DNA of 39,745 bases from Microterricola pindariensis (GTDB taxonomy: Bacteria > Actinomycetota > Actinomycetes > Actinomycetales > Microbacteriaceae). Under the pieces are notes generated by a model. That model ran no database searches. It had not been told where the DNA came from and saw nothing but the letters and a program-made list of their open reading frames with translations. The position numbers were made by a program, and so were the translations under genes. Where the stretch lies: contig NZ_MPZN01000030.1 of NCBI RefSeq assembly GCF_002936985.1, positions 1-39,745 of the forward strand, written 5' to 3'. Of this stretch, positions 7,574 through 16,607 are shown piece by piece (the first letter of the stretch is position 1; each line of letters opens with the position of its first letter).

Positions 7574-9309
7574 TCCCTTCCGCAGACGCCCTGCTCGCGG
7601 GGCTGGACGAGCAGCAGCGCGTCGCCGCCGAGGCCCTCGTCGGCCCCGTCTGCATGCTCGCCGGCGCCGGCACCGGCAAGACGCGCGCCATCACCCACCG
7701 CATCGCGTACGGCGTGGCCACCGGGGCCTACACGACGAGCCGCGTGATGGCGCTCACCTTCACCACGCGTGCCGCCGCCGAACTCCGCGGCCGGCTGCGC
7801 GAGCTCGGTGCGGGTGGGGTCGCCGCGCGCACCTTCCACTCCGCGGCGCTCTCCCAGCTGAACTTCTTCTGGCCACAGGTGGTCGGCGGTCAGACCCCGA
7901 GCCTGCTCGACGGCAAGGCGCGGCTGCTCGGCCACGTCGCCGAACGGCTGAAGCTCAAGCTCGACACCGCGACTCTGCGCGACGTCGCGGGCGAGATCGA
8001 GTGGCGCAAGGTCTCCGGGATCGGCTTCGACGCCTACGCCCGCTCGCTCGAGGAGCGCGGCCTCCCCGGCCGGCTCACCGCCGAGCAGGCCGTGGAGCTG
8101 CAGCAGGGCTACGAGAAGCTGAAGGACGAGCGGCACCAGATCGACTTCGAAGACGTTCTGCTCACCGTGGCCGGCATGATCGAGCAGGAGCCCTCCGTCG
8201 CCATGCAGGTGCGCGAGCAGTACCGCTTCTTCGTCGTCGACGAGTACCAGGACGTCTCGCCGCTGCAACACCAGCTGCTCAACCTCTGGCTGGGAGGCCG
8301 GCACGAGATCTGCGTCGTCGGCGACGCCAGCCAGACCATCTACTCCTTTGCCGGCGCGCGGGCCGAGTACCTGCTCGAGTTCCCCAGCCGGCATCCGGAC
8401 GCCACGGTGGTGCGCCTCGAGCAGAACTACCGCTCGACGCAGACCATCATCGACGCCGCCAACCGGCTGATGCGCGGCCGGGCCGGCGCGCTCATGCTGC
8501 ACGCCGCCGCGAGCGAGGCGCCCTCCAAGGCCCCGATCACGGTCACCGCCCACCCGAACGACATGGCCGAGGCGCGCGGCGTGGCCCAGAAGATCCTCGA
8601 GCTTATCGCCGCCGGCGCGCGCCCGGAGGACGTCGCCGTCCTGTACCGCATCAACGTGCAGGCGGCCGCGCTGGAGACCGCGCTCACCGAGGCGGGCATC
8701 AGCTACCAGATCCGCGGCTCCAAGCGCTTCTTCGAGCTGCCAGAGGTCAAGCAGGCCGTCATGTCGCTGCGCGCGGCGTCGGTGTCGATCTCGGGGGAGC
8801 CGCTGTTCAAATCCGTCAGCGACGTGATGCGCGGCCTCGGCTGGAGCCAGAGCCCGCCGGAGACGCGCGGCGCCGTGCGCGAGCGCTGGGAGTCGTTGAA
8901 CGCCCTGATGGGGCTCGTCGACCAGGCGGCTCCCGGCACCACCTTCCGCGCCTTCACGGACGAGCTGATGGAGCGCCAGGCCAGCCAGCACGAGCCCACC
9001 GTCGCCGCCGTCACCCTCGCCACGCTGCACTCGGCGAAGGGCCTGGAGTGGGACAACGTCTACATCGTCGGGGCCAGCGAGGGGCTGGTGCCCATCAACT
9101 ACGCGAAAACCCCGGAGCAGATCGACGAGGAGCGCCGGCTGCTCTACGTCGGCGTCACCCGGGCGCGGCTGCGCCTCGCCCTCAGCTGGGCGGAGACGGG
9201 TGCCGGGGCGCGTGCCCCGCGGGAGCGCTCCCGCTTCCTCGCCGAGATGGAGCGCCCGGCAGCCCCCGGCAGCCGCACTCCGGGTGCGGGGAGTGCAGCG
9301 CGGAGCTGA
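7570..9309 (+). CDS. uvrD2: UvrD2-like superfamily 1 DNA helicase
   Basis: A 579-residue 3'-5' DNA helicase of the UvrD/PcrA family. Motifs in order are Walker A GAGTGKT (32-38), the TRAAAEL motif Ia region, DEYQD (224-228), GDASQTIYSFAGA, LEQNYRSTQ, HSAKGLEWD and YVGVTRAR. The position directly after nudC is that of mycobacterial uvrD2. UvrD2 of mycobacteria is about 700 residues and carries a C-terminal HRDC domain and a cysteine-rich motif. Here the protein stops soon after motif VI (tail RSRFLAEMERP then Pro/Gly/Ser), so that extension is missing. The GTG start overlaps the nudC stop by 4 nt. The last 128 nt overlap the 3' end of the convergent gene at 9182. Confidence 0.88.
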   Translation: MIPSADALLAGLDEQQRVAAEALVGPVCMLAGAGTGKTRAITHRIAYGVATGAYTTSRVMALTFTTRAAAELRGRLRELGAGGVAARTFHSAALSQLNFFWPQVVGGQTPSLLDGKARLLGHVAERLKLKLDTATLRDVAGEIEWRKVSGIGFDAYARSLEERGLPGRLTAEQAVELQQGYEKLKDERHQIDFEDVLLTVAGMIEQEPSVAMQVREQYRFFVVDEYQDVSPLQHQLLNLWLGGRHEICVVGDASQTIYSFAGARAEYLLEFPSRHPDATVVRLEQNYRSTQTIIDAANRLMRGRAGALMLHAAASEAPSKAPITVTAHPNDMAEARGVAQKILELIAAGARPEDVAVLYRINVQAAALETALTEAGISYQIRGSKRFFELPEVKQAVMSLRAASVSISGEPLFKSVSDVMRGLGWSQSPPETRGAVRERWESLNALMGLVDQAAPGTTFRAFTDELMERQASQHEPTVAAVTLATLHSAKGLEWDNVYIVGASEGLVPINYAKTPEQIDEERRLLYVGVTRARLRLALSWAETGAGARAPRERSRFLAEMERPAAPGSRTPGAGSAARS

Positions 9310-10072
9310 TCCAGCCGTCCAGCCCGATGTGCACGGATGCCGCCGACCACGGTTCCGGCACGACGAGCGCGGCGCGCGCGCCCGAGCAGGCGAGGATCAG
9401 CCCGCAGGCCGTCGTCGCGGCCAGCCTGGAGGTCTGCTCCGTCGCCCCGGGCGCCCGCCGGTGCACCAGCTGGCTGGCCAGCGCCGGCCAGGCGGCATCC
9501 CGGTCGGTGCGCTCCAGGTCGAGGCAGAACAGGCAGGGCCCGGCGCCGGGCTGCACGAGCGGGCCGACCCGCACGCCGCTGTCGCCGAACACGATCGGCA
9601 GGTGTGCCACATCGGCGCGCAGCCAATGCCCGTACCGGGCGGGCGGCACGGCGTAGCGGGCGACCAGCACGACCAGCTCCGGTTCGCCGCCCCGGGGCGC
9701 TGAGCCCGCGAGCGGGTCGGCGAGCGAGGCGGTCACGCCGGCATCCAGCAGCGCGTCGAGCAACAGCTCGGCGCAGCGGCCCTCTCCATCGATGAGCACG
9801 CGCGGCACGCTCGGCCGGGGCCGGCCCAAGCCGTGCTGCAGCACCGGCTCGAGCCGGTCCAGCCGCGCCTGCAGCGCGGCGGCGTCCCCGCCGGAGCGTT
9901 TCGCGACGCCGAGAAGATCCTCCCGCTGCGCGCCCAAGCGGAGCGCAGCGACCAGCGCCTCATCCAGCGCGTCGACGACCTCCAGCACCAGCCGCGGGCT
10001 GTCCACGCCGAACTGCAGCGAGCTCGGGGAGCGCCACACCACCGGCAGTGCGGGGTCCAGTCGCAGGGTCAT
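9182..10072 (-). CDS. ThiF/TOMM cyclodehydratase-like protein (leader-peptide-binding-type family)
   Basis: A 296-residue protein related to the E1-like/cyclodehydratase family that is often annotated in actinobacteria as a TOMM precursor leader peptide-binding protein. The recognisable block is GPCLFCLDLERTDRDAAWP (about 9484-9543 on the reverse strand), a hallmark of this actinobacterial group, followed by a C-terminal PHPECGC cluster. No precursor peptide, YcaO enzyme or dehydrogenase lies nearby, so a role in thiazole/oxazole peptide synthesis is not supported. The gene sits in a conserved block between uvrD2 and a zinc-metalloprotease-family gene, suggesting a housekeeping role. The ATG at 10072 is preferred; an in-frame ATG at 10090 is also possible, and neither has a strong ribosome site. 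Its 3' end overlaps the convergent helicase by 128 nt. Confidence 0.7.
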   Translation of the reverse strand: MTLRLDPALPVVWRSPSSLQFGVDSPRLVLEVVDALDEALVAALRLGAQREDLLGVAKRSGGDAAALQARLDRLEPVLQHGLGRPRPSVPRVLIDGEGRCAELLLDALLDAGVTASLADPLAGSAPRGGEPELVVLVARYAVPPARYGHWLRADVAHLPIVFGDSGVRVGPLVQPGAGPCLFCLDLERTDRDAAWPALASQLVHRRAPGATEQTSRLAATTACGLILACSGARAALVVPEPWSAASVHIGLDGWISSALHSPHPECGCRGLPGAPSRRGSGSAPAGHAPRHPSPPS

Positions 10073-10122
10073 GCCGACAGCCTGCCCCATCTGGCCAGCG
10101 CGCGTCGGAAGTTATCCACAGG

Positions 10123-10139
10123 CGCGACGCGAAGCGTCG
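10123..10139. other. Small perfect hairpin upstream of the ThiF-like gene
   Basis: A 7-bp perfect inverted repeat (gcgacgc, spacer gaa, gcgtcgc). It lies between the start of the ThiF-like gene and the end of the metalloprotease-family gene, both leftward. It may be the terminator of the latter, or an operator, but no T-run is present. Confidence 0.35.
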
Positions 10140-10195
10140 CGAAAGGCGGCAGCCCTCAATCAGGAAACCCCGAAAACCGCATGCGATGCTGGTGC

Positions 10196-10222
10196 GGTTT
10201 CGACAAGCTCAACCAGCGGGCT
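10196..10222. repeat. Probable dispersed intergenic repeat (ttcgacaagctcaacc type)
   Basis: The core tttcgacaagctcaacc lies in the 187-nt gap between two leftward genes. Its complement, with GGTTGAGCTTGTCGAAA, is a motif I recall as frequent between genes in Micrococcales genomes. An imperfect hairpin with 10-11 nt arms precedes it (cgaaaaccgca near 10170 with tgcggtttcg near 10193). Only one copy is visible here, so the repeat call rests on memory and not on the window. Confidence 0.4.
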
Positions 10223-10277
10223 GCGCCAGCGGGCTGTGGCAACGGATTGCTCCATCGCCGCAGCCCCGAGCTGGGGC

Positions 10278-11690
10278 CTAGGCCGGCGGGTCGTTCGGGT
10301 CGAGCGGGCGCTCTGGGCCGTCGCCGCGCAGCAGCGCCTCGAGTGCCTGGTCGACCTCGTCCAGCTCCGGCTCGACGCCGGAGGCCTTCGCCACCAGGCG
10401 TGCCACCAGGCTCGCCGGGTCGTCGAGGTCGGCGGAGGTCGGCAGGATGTCGGGGTGTGCCCAGAGCGCGTCGCGGGCGTCGTTGCCGACGGCATCCGTC
10501 ACGGCCTGCCACATGGCGGCCGCCTCGCGCTGGCGCCGGGGGCGCAGCTCGAGGCCGACGAGCGTGGCGAAGGCCGACTCGGCCGGGCCGCCCGCGGCGC
10601 GGCGGCGGCGCACCATCTCGGCGATCGAGATGCTGCCGGGCAGGCGGCCGGTCGCCTCGGCGGTGACGACGTTGACCCAGCCCTCGATGAGGGCGAGCAT
10701 CGTCTCCAGCTGGGCAAGCGCGGCCAGCTGGGCCTCGCTCTTCGGCGGAATGAGCGAGCCGTCGACCATGGCCTGGCGCAGCTCCTCGGGGTTGGACGGG
10801 TCGAAGCCGGATGCCAGCTCCTCGAGCTTGCCGGCGTCCACGCTGATGCCCTGCGCGAACGACCGGATCGCGCTGATCAGGTGCAGGCGCAGCCAGCGGG
10901 CGTGCCGGAACAGGCGGGCGTGGGCGAGCTCGCGCACGGCGAGGTAGATCTGCACCTGGTCGGGGCCGACGTCCAGGCCCTCGGAGAAGGCCATCACGTT
11001 CTGCGGCAGCAGCGCGGCGTGCTGCTCGGCGAGCAGCGGGATGCCGATGTCCCCGCCGGAGATGACCTCGGTGGCGAGTTCGCCGACCACCTCGCCCAGC
11101 TGCATGGCGAACAGGGTGCCGCTCAGCGAGCGCATCATCGGCATGGCCTGGGCGAGCATGCCGCGCATCTCCTCCGGCAGCTGGTCGCCGAGCGCTCCGG
11201 TGAGGGTGTCGGCGATGCTGGTGGCGACGGGCTCGGCGAGCTGGGTCCACAGCGGTATGGACTGCGCGACCCACTGCCTGCGGGTGATCAGCGACGGCAC
11301 CACGGTGATCTCGCTGATGGCGATGACCTCGTCGAGCCAGAGCGCGGCGATGTTGAACGCCTGGTCGAACTGGGCACGCTGCTCCGGCGTCACCTGCTCC
11401 TGCCCGGCCGCGGCCTTCTCCTCGGCCCGGCGCAGGGCGAGGTCCCAGTTGATGCCGTCGCCGGCGCTGCTCATGGCGCCGCGCAGCTGGTTCATCAGCG
11501 CGGCGATGCTCGCCGGGTCGTTCGGCAGGCCGGCCGCTCCCGCCAATTGGGCAGGATCGAAGGAGGCACCGCCGTCGGGGAAGTTGCCGGAGAGGATGTC
11601 TCGGAGCATCCTCTGCAGGTCATCGTCGGGGGTGTTGTCGTCGGGGCCCAGATTGTCACCGGGCTGGGCGTTGTCGGCCACTTCAGCCAC
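10278..11690 (-). CDS. Zinc-dependent metalloprotease-family protein (DUF2342 type)
   Basis: A 470-residue protein of the actinobacterial zinc-dependent metalloprotease family, the homologue of mycobacterial Rv3195. The N terminus is acidic and low in complexity; from about residue 100 the protein is mostly helical. The family metal-site signature ELAHARLF lies at 254-261, within the conserved context YLAVRELAHARLFRHARWL. No signal peptide is seen, so it is probably cytoplasmic. Its proteolytic activity is assumed from family annotation and not from characterised members. It is divergent from the PDZ/Lon gene, as in mycobacteria. Two GTG starts compete. The one at 11690 is given; the one at 11681 has the better spacing to the GAGAGG ribosome site. 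Confidence 0.75.
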   Translation of the reverse strand: MAEVADNAQPGDNLGPDDNTPDDDLQRMLRDILSGNFPDGGASFDPAQLAGAAGLPNDPASIAALMNQLRGAMSSAGDGINWDLALRRAEEKAAAGQEQVTPEQRAQFDQAFNIAALWLDEVIAISEITVVPSLITRRQWVAQSIPLWTQLAEPVATSIADTLTGALGDQLPEEMRGMLAQAMPMMRSLSGTLFAMQLGEVVGELATEVISGGDIGIPLLAEQHAALLPQNVMAFSEGLDVGPDQVQIYLAVRELAHARLFRHARWLRLHLISAIRSFAQGISVDAGKLEELASGFDPSNPEELRQAMVDGSLIPPKSEAQLAALAQLETMLALIEGWVNVVTAEATGRLPGSISIAEMVRRRRAAGGPAESAFATLVGLELRPRRQREAAAMWQAVTDAVGNDARDALWAHPDILPTSADLDDPASLVARLVAKASGVEPELDEVDQALEALLRGDGPERPLDPNDPPA

Positions 11691-11803
11691 CTCTCAGTCG
11701 CGTGCTTCTACGCTAGTGCGAGATCCTGCGGCTTCGTTGGGAAATACCCTAGGCTGGGGTGCTCCGCTGTCCGCCTGTCGCGAACACCGGGGAGTGAGAA
11801 GGG

Positions 11804-12955
11804 ATGCCCGTGGCACTGTTCAGCGAAGGCCAACCGGGCACCGAGACCGGCGGCTCCCGCGCCGGGGCCACCCGCAGCCGCGAAGAGCGTCGTGTGCGCC
11901 GCGGCTGGTATTTTCTCGCCGTCGCGCTGGCCTGCGGCCTCGTTCTCGGCCTGGTTCCCTCTCCCTATGTGATCGAGAAGCCGGGTCCGGTCTTCGACAC
12001 GCTCGGCACCGCCGAGCACGACGGCACCGAGCGCCCGCTCATCAACATCCCGGACGAGCCCACCTTCCCCACCGACGGCGAGCTGAACCTGCTCACCGTC
12101 TCGGTGGTCGGCAACAGGGAGACGCGGCCCAACTGGTTCGATGTGCTGGGCGCCTGGGCCAGCCCGGAGCAGGCGGTGCTGCCGCTGGACGCCGTCTTCC
12201 CGCCGAACGTGTCCACCGCCGACCGCGAGCAGGCGAACCAGGTGGCCATGGTCAACTCGCAGCAGGACGCCATCGCCGCGGCGCTGATCGAGCTCGACTA
12301 CCCGGTGGAGCGCACGCTCGTCGTCAACTCCCTCTCGGTGAACTCGCCGGCCGAGGGCGTGCTGCAGCCCGACGACGAGATCGTCGCCGTCAACGGCGAC
12401 CCAGCCGAGGACCTCGCGGATCTGCGGGCCACGGTGCAGCTGAACGGCGCAGAGAAGCCGGCATCCGTCACGATCGTGCGGGCGGGGCAGACCCTCGAGG
12501 TCGAGGTCACGCCGACCATGGTCGGCGACACCGCCGTGCTCGGCGTCAACATCGCCACCGACTACCAGTTCCCGATCGAGGTGCAGATCCAGCTCGACAA
12601 CGTCGGCGGCCCGAGCGCCGGCATGATGTTCGCGCTCGGCATCATCGACAAGCTCACCCCGGGCCCGCTGACCGCCGGCAAGGACTGGGCGGGCACCGGC
12701 ACCATCGACGCGGACGGCGTGGTCGGCCCCATCGGCGGCATCCGCCAGAAGATGTTCGGGGCAGTGGATGCAGGGGCGAAATGGTTCCTCGCGCCGCAGA
12801 CGAACTGCAACGAGGTGGTCGGGCATGTGCCGGACGGCCTCACCGTGTTCGCCGTGGACACCCTCGACCAGGCGATGACCGCGATCGAGACTGTCAGCGA
12901 CGGCGGGGACACCTCGCAGTTGCCCTCCTGCACACTCTCAGCTTCGGCTCCATAG
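11804..12955 (+). CDS. Membrane-anchored PDZ/Lon-type serine protease (YlbL family)
   Basis: A 383-residue protein with a basic N terminus (RSREERRVRRG), one membrane anchor (about 35-52), a PDZ domain around residues 165-235 (AEGVLQPDDEIVAVNGD), and a C-terminal S16 Lon protease domain. The catalytic dyad is visible as Ser271 in GGPSAGMM and Lys316 in GGIRQKM. The 45-residue spacing fits the Lon fold. The catalytic part should face the outside of the membrane, with the PDZ recognising substrate C termini. It is the homologue of Rv3194c and Bacillus YlbL. The ATG is preceded by AGAAGGG at very short spacing. UPF0182 follows 64 nt downstream on the same strand, so the two may be cotranscribed. 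Substrates are unknown. Confidence 0.88.
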   Translation: MPVALFSEGQPGTETGGSRAGATRSREERRVRRGWYFLAVALACGLVLGLVPSPYVIEKPGPVFDTLGTAEHDGTERPLINIPDEPTFPTDGELNLLTVSVVGNRETRPNWFDVLGAWASPEQAVLPLDAVFPPNVSTADREQANQVAMVNSQQDAIAAALIELDYPVERTLVVNSLSVNSPAEGVLQPDDEIVAVNGDPAEDLADLRATVQLNGAEKPASVTIVRAGQTLEVEVTPTMVGDTAVLGVNIATDYQFPIEVQIQLDNVGGPSAGMMFALGIIDKLTPGPLTAGKDWAGTGTIDADGVVGPIGGIRQKMFGAVDAGAKWFLAPQTNCNEVVGHVPDGLTVFAVDTLDQAMTAIETVSDGGDTSQLPSCTLSASAP

Positions 12956-13019
12956 GATAGAACCAGCACCACCAGAGTCTTTGCACTTCGAGACCCCACA
13001 CACCGAGCATTGAGGCCAC

Positions 13020-15959
13020 GTGACTTCCCCTGCAGCTGACGCACCCGCCCGCCCAAACCGAGCGCCGCTCGCCATCACAGTGGCCGTCGTGGCCGGACTC
13101 GTGATGGCGTTCTTCGCATTCGCCAGCCTCTACGCCGATGTGCTCTGGTTCGACCAGCTCGGCTTCCTGAACGTGTTGACCACGCAGTGGGTCGCCAGCA
13201 CTGTGCTGTTCCTCATCGGCTTCGTCGCCATGGCGGTGCCGGTGTGGGTCGCGATCCAGATCGCCTACCGCTCGCGCCCGGTCTACGCCAAGCTGAACGC
13301 CCAGCTCGACCGCTACCAGCAGGTCATCGAGCCGCTGCGCCGCCTCGCCATGTACGGCGTGCCCGCGCTGCTCGGCCTGTTCGCCGGCGTCTCGGCCGCC
13401 TCGCGCTGGGAGACCACGCTCATGTGGCTCAACCGCACCCCGAGCGGCACCAAGGACCCGCAGTTCGGCCTCGACGTGTCGTTCTACCTCTTCGACCTGC
13501 CGTTCCTGCACTCGGTGCTCGGCTTCGCCTCCGCCGTGCTGCTGATCGCGCTCATCCTCTCCGCCGCCACCGCGTACCTCTATGGTGCGATCCGGGTGAG
13601 CGGCCGCGAGGTCATCATCTCCAAGGCCGCGCGCGTGCAGATCGCCGTGATGGCGGCGCTCTACCTGCTGCTGCAGGCCGCCAGCCTCTGGCTCGACCAG
13701 TACACCACCCTGACCGACAGCAGCGCCTACGTCATGTCCGGCGCCGGCTACACCGACGTCAACGCGACCATCCCGGGCCGTGCGATCCTCGCCGGTATCG
13801 CCGCCGTCGTCGCCATCCTGTTCCTCGTCACCGCGATCATGGGGCGCTGGCGCCTGCCGATCGTCGGAACCGTGCTGCTGATCATCTCCAGCCTGCTGAT
13901 CGGCTCGCTCTACCCCTGGGTCGTGCAGCGCTTCCAGGTGGTCCCGAGCGCGAAGACGCTGGAGGCCCCGTATATTCAGCGCAACATCGACGAGACGCGG
14001 GCGGCCTTCGGCCTCTCCGGCGTCGAGGAGATCCCCTACAACGCGACCACCGAGGCCGAGCCCGGCGCCCTGCGCGCGGATGCCGAGACCACCGCGAACA
14101 TCCGCATCCTCGACCCCGCGATCGTCAGCGACTCGTTCGAGCAGCTCGAGCAGTTCCGCCAGTACTACCAGTTCCCCGACCACCTCGACGTGGACCGCTA
14201 CGACATCGACGGCAAGTCCCAGGACACCGTCGTCGCCGTGCGCGACCTGCGCCTGAGCGGTCTGAGCGACGCCCCGGACTGGGTCAACCGTACCCTCGTC
14301 TACACCCACGGCTACGGCATGGTGGCCGCGTACGGCAACCAGCGCTCCGCCGACGGCCAGCCGGTCTTCCTCGAGTCCGGCATCCCCAGCACCGGTGCGC
14401 TCGGCGAATTCGAGCCGCGCGTGTACTTCGGTGAGGACTCGCCCGCCTACTCGATCGTCGGCGCGCCCAAGGGTGCCAAGCCGGTCGAGCTGGACTACCC
14501 GGCCGGCGGCGACGGAACCGAGCAGACCTACACCAGCTTCGCCGGCGACGGCGGGCCCAAGCTCGACAACATCTTCAAGAAGCTGGTCTTCGCGCTGAAG
14601 TTCCAGAGCGAGCAGATCTTCCTCTCCGACTCGGTCACCGACTCGTCGCAGATCCTCTACGACCGCTCTCCGCTGGAGCGCGTGCAGAAGGTGGCGCCGT
14701 ACCTCAAGCTCGACTCCGACCCGTACCCCTCGGTCATCGACGGCAAGATCGTCTGGATCGTTGACGGCTACACAACGAGCGCGGACTACCCGTACTCGAC
14801 CAAGGTCGGCTGGAGCACAGCCATCAACGACGCGCAGACCGCGGCGCAGAGCTTCGCGCTCGACGACGTCAACTACGTGCGCAACTCGGTCAAGGCCACG
14901 GTCGACGCCTACGACGGCACCGTCACGCTCTACGCGTGGGACGACCAGGACCCGCTGCTGGCCACCTGGCAGAAGATCTTCCCGTCGACGGTGAAGCCGC
15001 TCAGCGACATCTCCGGCGAGCTGATGAGCCACGTGCGCTACCCGGCAGACCTGTTCAAGGTGCAGCGCGCCATCATGGGCCAGTACCACGTGACGGATGC
15101 CGGCTCGTTCTACTCGAGCGACGATGCCTGGACCACCCCGAAGGAGCCCACACTCCCCGCGGACAACAAGACGCTCCAGCCGCCGTACTACCTGACCATG
15201 CAGATGCCGGGGCAGAACTCGCCCGCCTTCTCGCTGTACTCCACGTTCATCCCCGACCAGAAGGGCGACAGCACGCGTGACGTGCTGACCGGCTACCTGG
15301 CCGTTGACGCGGATGCCGGCAACAAGGCCGGTGTGCGAGCCGATACCTATGGAAAGCTCCGCCTGCTGACGCTGCCGAACGACCGGATCCCCGGACCCGG
15401 CCAGGTGCAGAACTCGTTCGACTCCGACCCCGCCGTCTCGCAGGTGCTCAACCTGCTCAAGCAGGGCCAGTCGAAGGTGCGGAACGGCAACCTGCTGACG
15501 CTGCCCGTCGGTGGCGGTCTGCTCTACGTGCAGCCCGTGTACGTGCAGTCGACCGGTGGCACCAGCTTCCCGCTGCTGCAGAAGGTGCTGGTCGGCTTCG
15601 GCAACCAGATCGCCTTCGAGAACACCCTCGACGAGGCGCTGAACGTGCTCTTCGGCGGCGACTCCGGCGCCACTGCCGGCGACACCGCGACGCCGGGCGG
15701 AGGAGTCACCGTGACCCCGACGCCGGAGCCGACGACGCCGCCCACCGACGGCTCGACCACGCCGCCGACGACCGAGCCGACGACGCCGCCCACCAGCGGC
15801 ACCGCCGACGAGCAGGCCAAGGCACTGCTCGAGGTCGCCAAGCAGGCGCTGCAGGACAAGCAGAAGGCCATGGCCGACGGTGACTGGGCCGCCTACGGCG
15901 CAGCCGACAAGAAGCTGGCCGACACGCTCTCCGCACTGATGCTGGTGCTCGGCGAGTAA
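13020..15959 (+). CDS. UPF0182 family multi-pass membrane protein
   Basis: A 979-residue integral membrane protein of the UPF0182 family, the Rv3193c homologue. About seven hydrophobic helices occupy the first third (for example 16-40, 55-78, 160-185, 255-280, 285-305). A large domain predicted to be extracytoplasmic follows (about 310-880). The tail holds a Pro/Thr-rich linker (TPEPTTPPTDGSTTPPTTEP) and a charged helix that ends the protein. The function is unknown; the conserved adjacency to a Lon-type envelope protease suggests an envelope role. The GTG start at 13020 is preceded by GAGG. A strong intrinsic terminator lies 16 nt after the stop. Confidence 0.9.
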   Translation: MTSPAADAPARPNRAPLAITVAVVAGLVMAFFAFASLYADVLWFDQLGFLNVLTTQWVASTVLFLIGFVAMAVPVWVAIQIAYRSRPVYAKLNAQLDRYQQVIEPLRRLAMYGVPALLGLFAGVSAASRWETTLMWLNRTPSGTKDPQFGLDVSFYLFDLPFLHSVLGFASAVLLIALILSAATAYLYGAIRVSGREVIISKAARVQIAVMAALYLLLQAASLWLDQYTTLTDSSAYVMSGAGYTDVNATIPGRAILAGIAAVVAILFLVTAIMGRWRLPIVGTVLLIISSLLIGSLYPWVVQRFQVVPSAKTLEAPYIQRNIDETRAAFGLSGVEEIPYNATTEAEPGALRADAETTANIRILDPAIVSDSFEQLEQFRQYYQFPDHLDVDRYDIDGKSQDTVVAVRDLRLSGLSDAPDWVNRTLVYTHGYGMVAAYGNQRSADGQPVFLESGIPSTGALGEFEPRVYFGEDSPAYSIVGAPKGAKPVELDYPAGGDGTEQTYTSFAGDGGPKLDNIFKKLVFALKFQSEQIFLSDSVTDSSQILYDRSPLERVQKVAPYLKLDSDPYPSVIDGKIVWIVDGYTTSADYPYSTKVGWSTAINDAQTAAQSFALDDVNYVRNSVKATVDAYDGTVTLYAWDDQDPLLATWQKIFPSTVKPLSDISGELMSHVRYPADLFKVQRAIMGQYHVTDAGSFYSSDDAWTTPKEPTLPADNKTLQPPYYLTMQMPGQNSPAFSLYSTFIPDQKGDSTRDVLTGYLAVDADAGNKAGVRADTYGKLRLLTLPNDRIPGPGQVQNSFDSDPAVSQVLNLLKQGQSKVRNGNLLTLPVGGGLLYVQPVYVQSTGGTSFPLLQKVLVGFGNQIAFENTLDEALNVLFGGDSGATAGDTATPGGGVTVTPTPEPTTPPTDGSTTPPTTEPTTPPTSGTADEQAKALLEVAKQALQDKQKAMADGDWAAYGAADKKLADTLSALMLVLGE

Positions 15960-15974
15960 TACCCCGCACCACTG

Positions 15975-16019
15975 GCGCATCCCTCCCGGAGCTCACGCTC
16001 CGGGAGGGATGCGCTTTTT
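15975..16019 (+). terminator. Strong rho-independent terminator after the UPF0182 gene
   Basis: A perfect 18-bp stem (15975-15992 with 15997-16014), loop tcac, followed directly by ttttt. It ends the PDZ-UPF0182 transcription unit. Confidence 0.95.
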
Positions 16020-16607
16020 CGTGCCCTCGTGTCCTCGAGCCGTCGTGCCGCAGCGGCCGCTCCTCCGCCTCCCCGCGTCGGCCGAGCGCCCTGCCCCGCG
16101 TCGGCCGAGCGCCTTGCCCCGCGTCGGCTGAGCGATTCTCCCCACGTCGGCTGAGCGATTCTCCCCACGTCGGCTCGGCGCCTGACTCGCCCCACGTCGG
16201 CTGAGCGAGGAACGAGCGAAGCTCTGAAAGCCCGCGGACGCCGCAGCCGGCGGCATCCGCGGAGTGCACTCGGGAGGCAACAATGACCTAGGGAGGCCGT
16301 TTGGGCACCAGTTCGGCCTCCCGATCCGCCTTTGGCCTCCCCACACGCCCCCGCGGGGGAGCGGCCGCCGGCGCACCCCGCCCCACGTCGGCTGAGCGAC
16401 TGACTTTCCCTACGTCGGCTGAGCGACTCTCCCCGCGTCGGCTGAGCGAGGAACGAGCGAAGCCCTGACAGCCCGCGGACACCGCAGCCACCGGCATTCG
16501 GCCGTCGTTCGAGGCGGCCTGCGGAGGTGGGCGGCGCGCCCGAGAACGCACGGAAACGGCCCTCGATTCGTCGCCTCCCAGCGCGTCTGGTAATCTAATT
16601 CTTGTGA
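16020..16607. repeat. Gene-free stretch with two arrays of a 23-nt repeat (cgtcggctgagcga)
   Basis: No gene is seen. The motif cgtcggcYgagcg starts at 16076, 16099, 16122, 16145, 16168 and 16195, giving periods of 23, 23, 23, 23 and 27 nt. A second array has copies at 16386, 16413 and 16436, with periods of 27 and 23. The last unit of each array runs into the same longer sequence beginning gctgagcgaggaacgagcga (16199 and 16440), which then continues with about 45 nt matching at more than 85%. The arrays are therefore copies of one compound repeat. The unit is too short and too irregular for a CRISPR, and no cas genes are present. Confidence 0.85.
16591..16596 (+). promoter_or_regulatory. Putative -10 box of first tRNA-fMet
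   Basis: TAATCT, preceded by TGG (extended -10 type), ends 11 nt before the tRNA. The second tRNA copy has TAGTAT (16774-16779) at exactly the same distance, which supports both. No clear -35 box is visible for either. Confidence 0.45.

Noticed and set aside
10112-10120. A perfect DnaA-box-like ttatccaca
   Set aside because: It stands alone, with no cluster, AT-rich region or dnaA/dnaN nearby, so an origin is not supported.
12894-15980. A 1028-codon reverse-strand open frame across the UPF0182 gene
   Set aside because: The same high-GC antisense effect; the sense frame is a clear UPF0182 protein.
16076-16500. CRISPR array
   Set aside because: The repeat period is only 23 nt, so spacers would be about 10 nt and are themselves similar; no cas genes are present.
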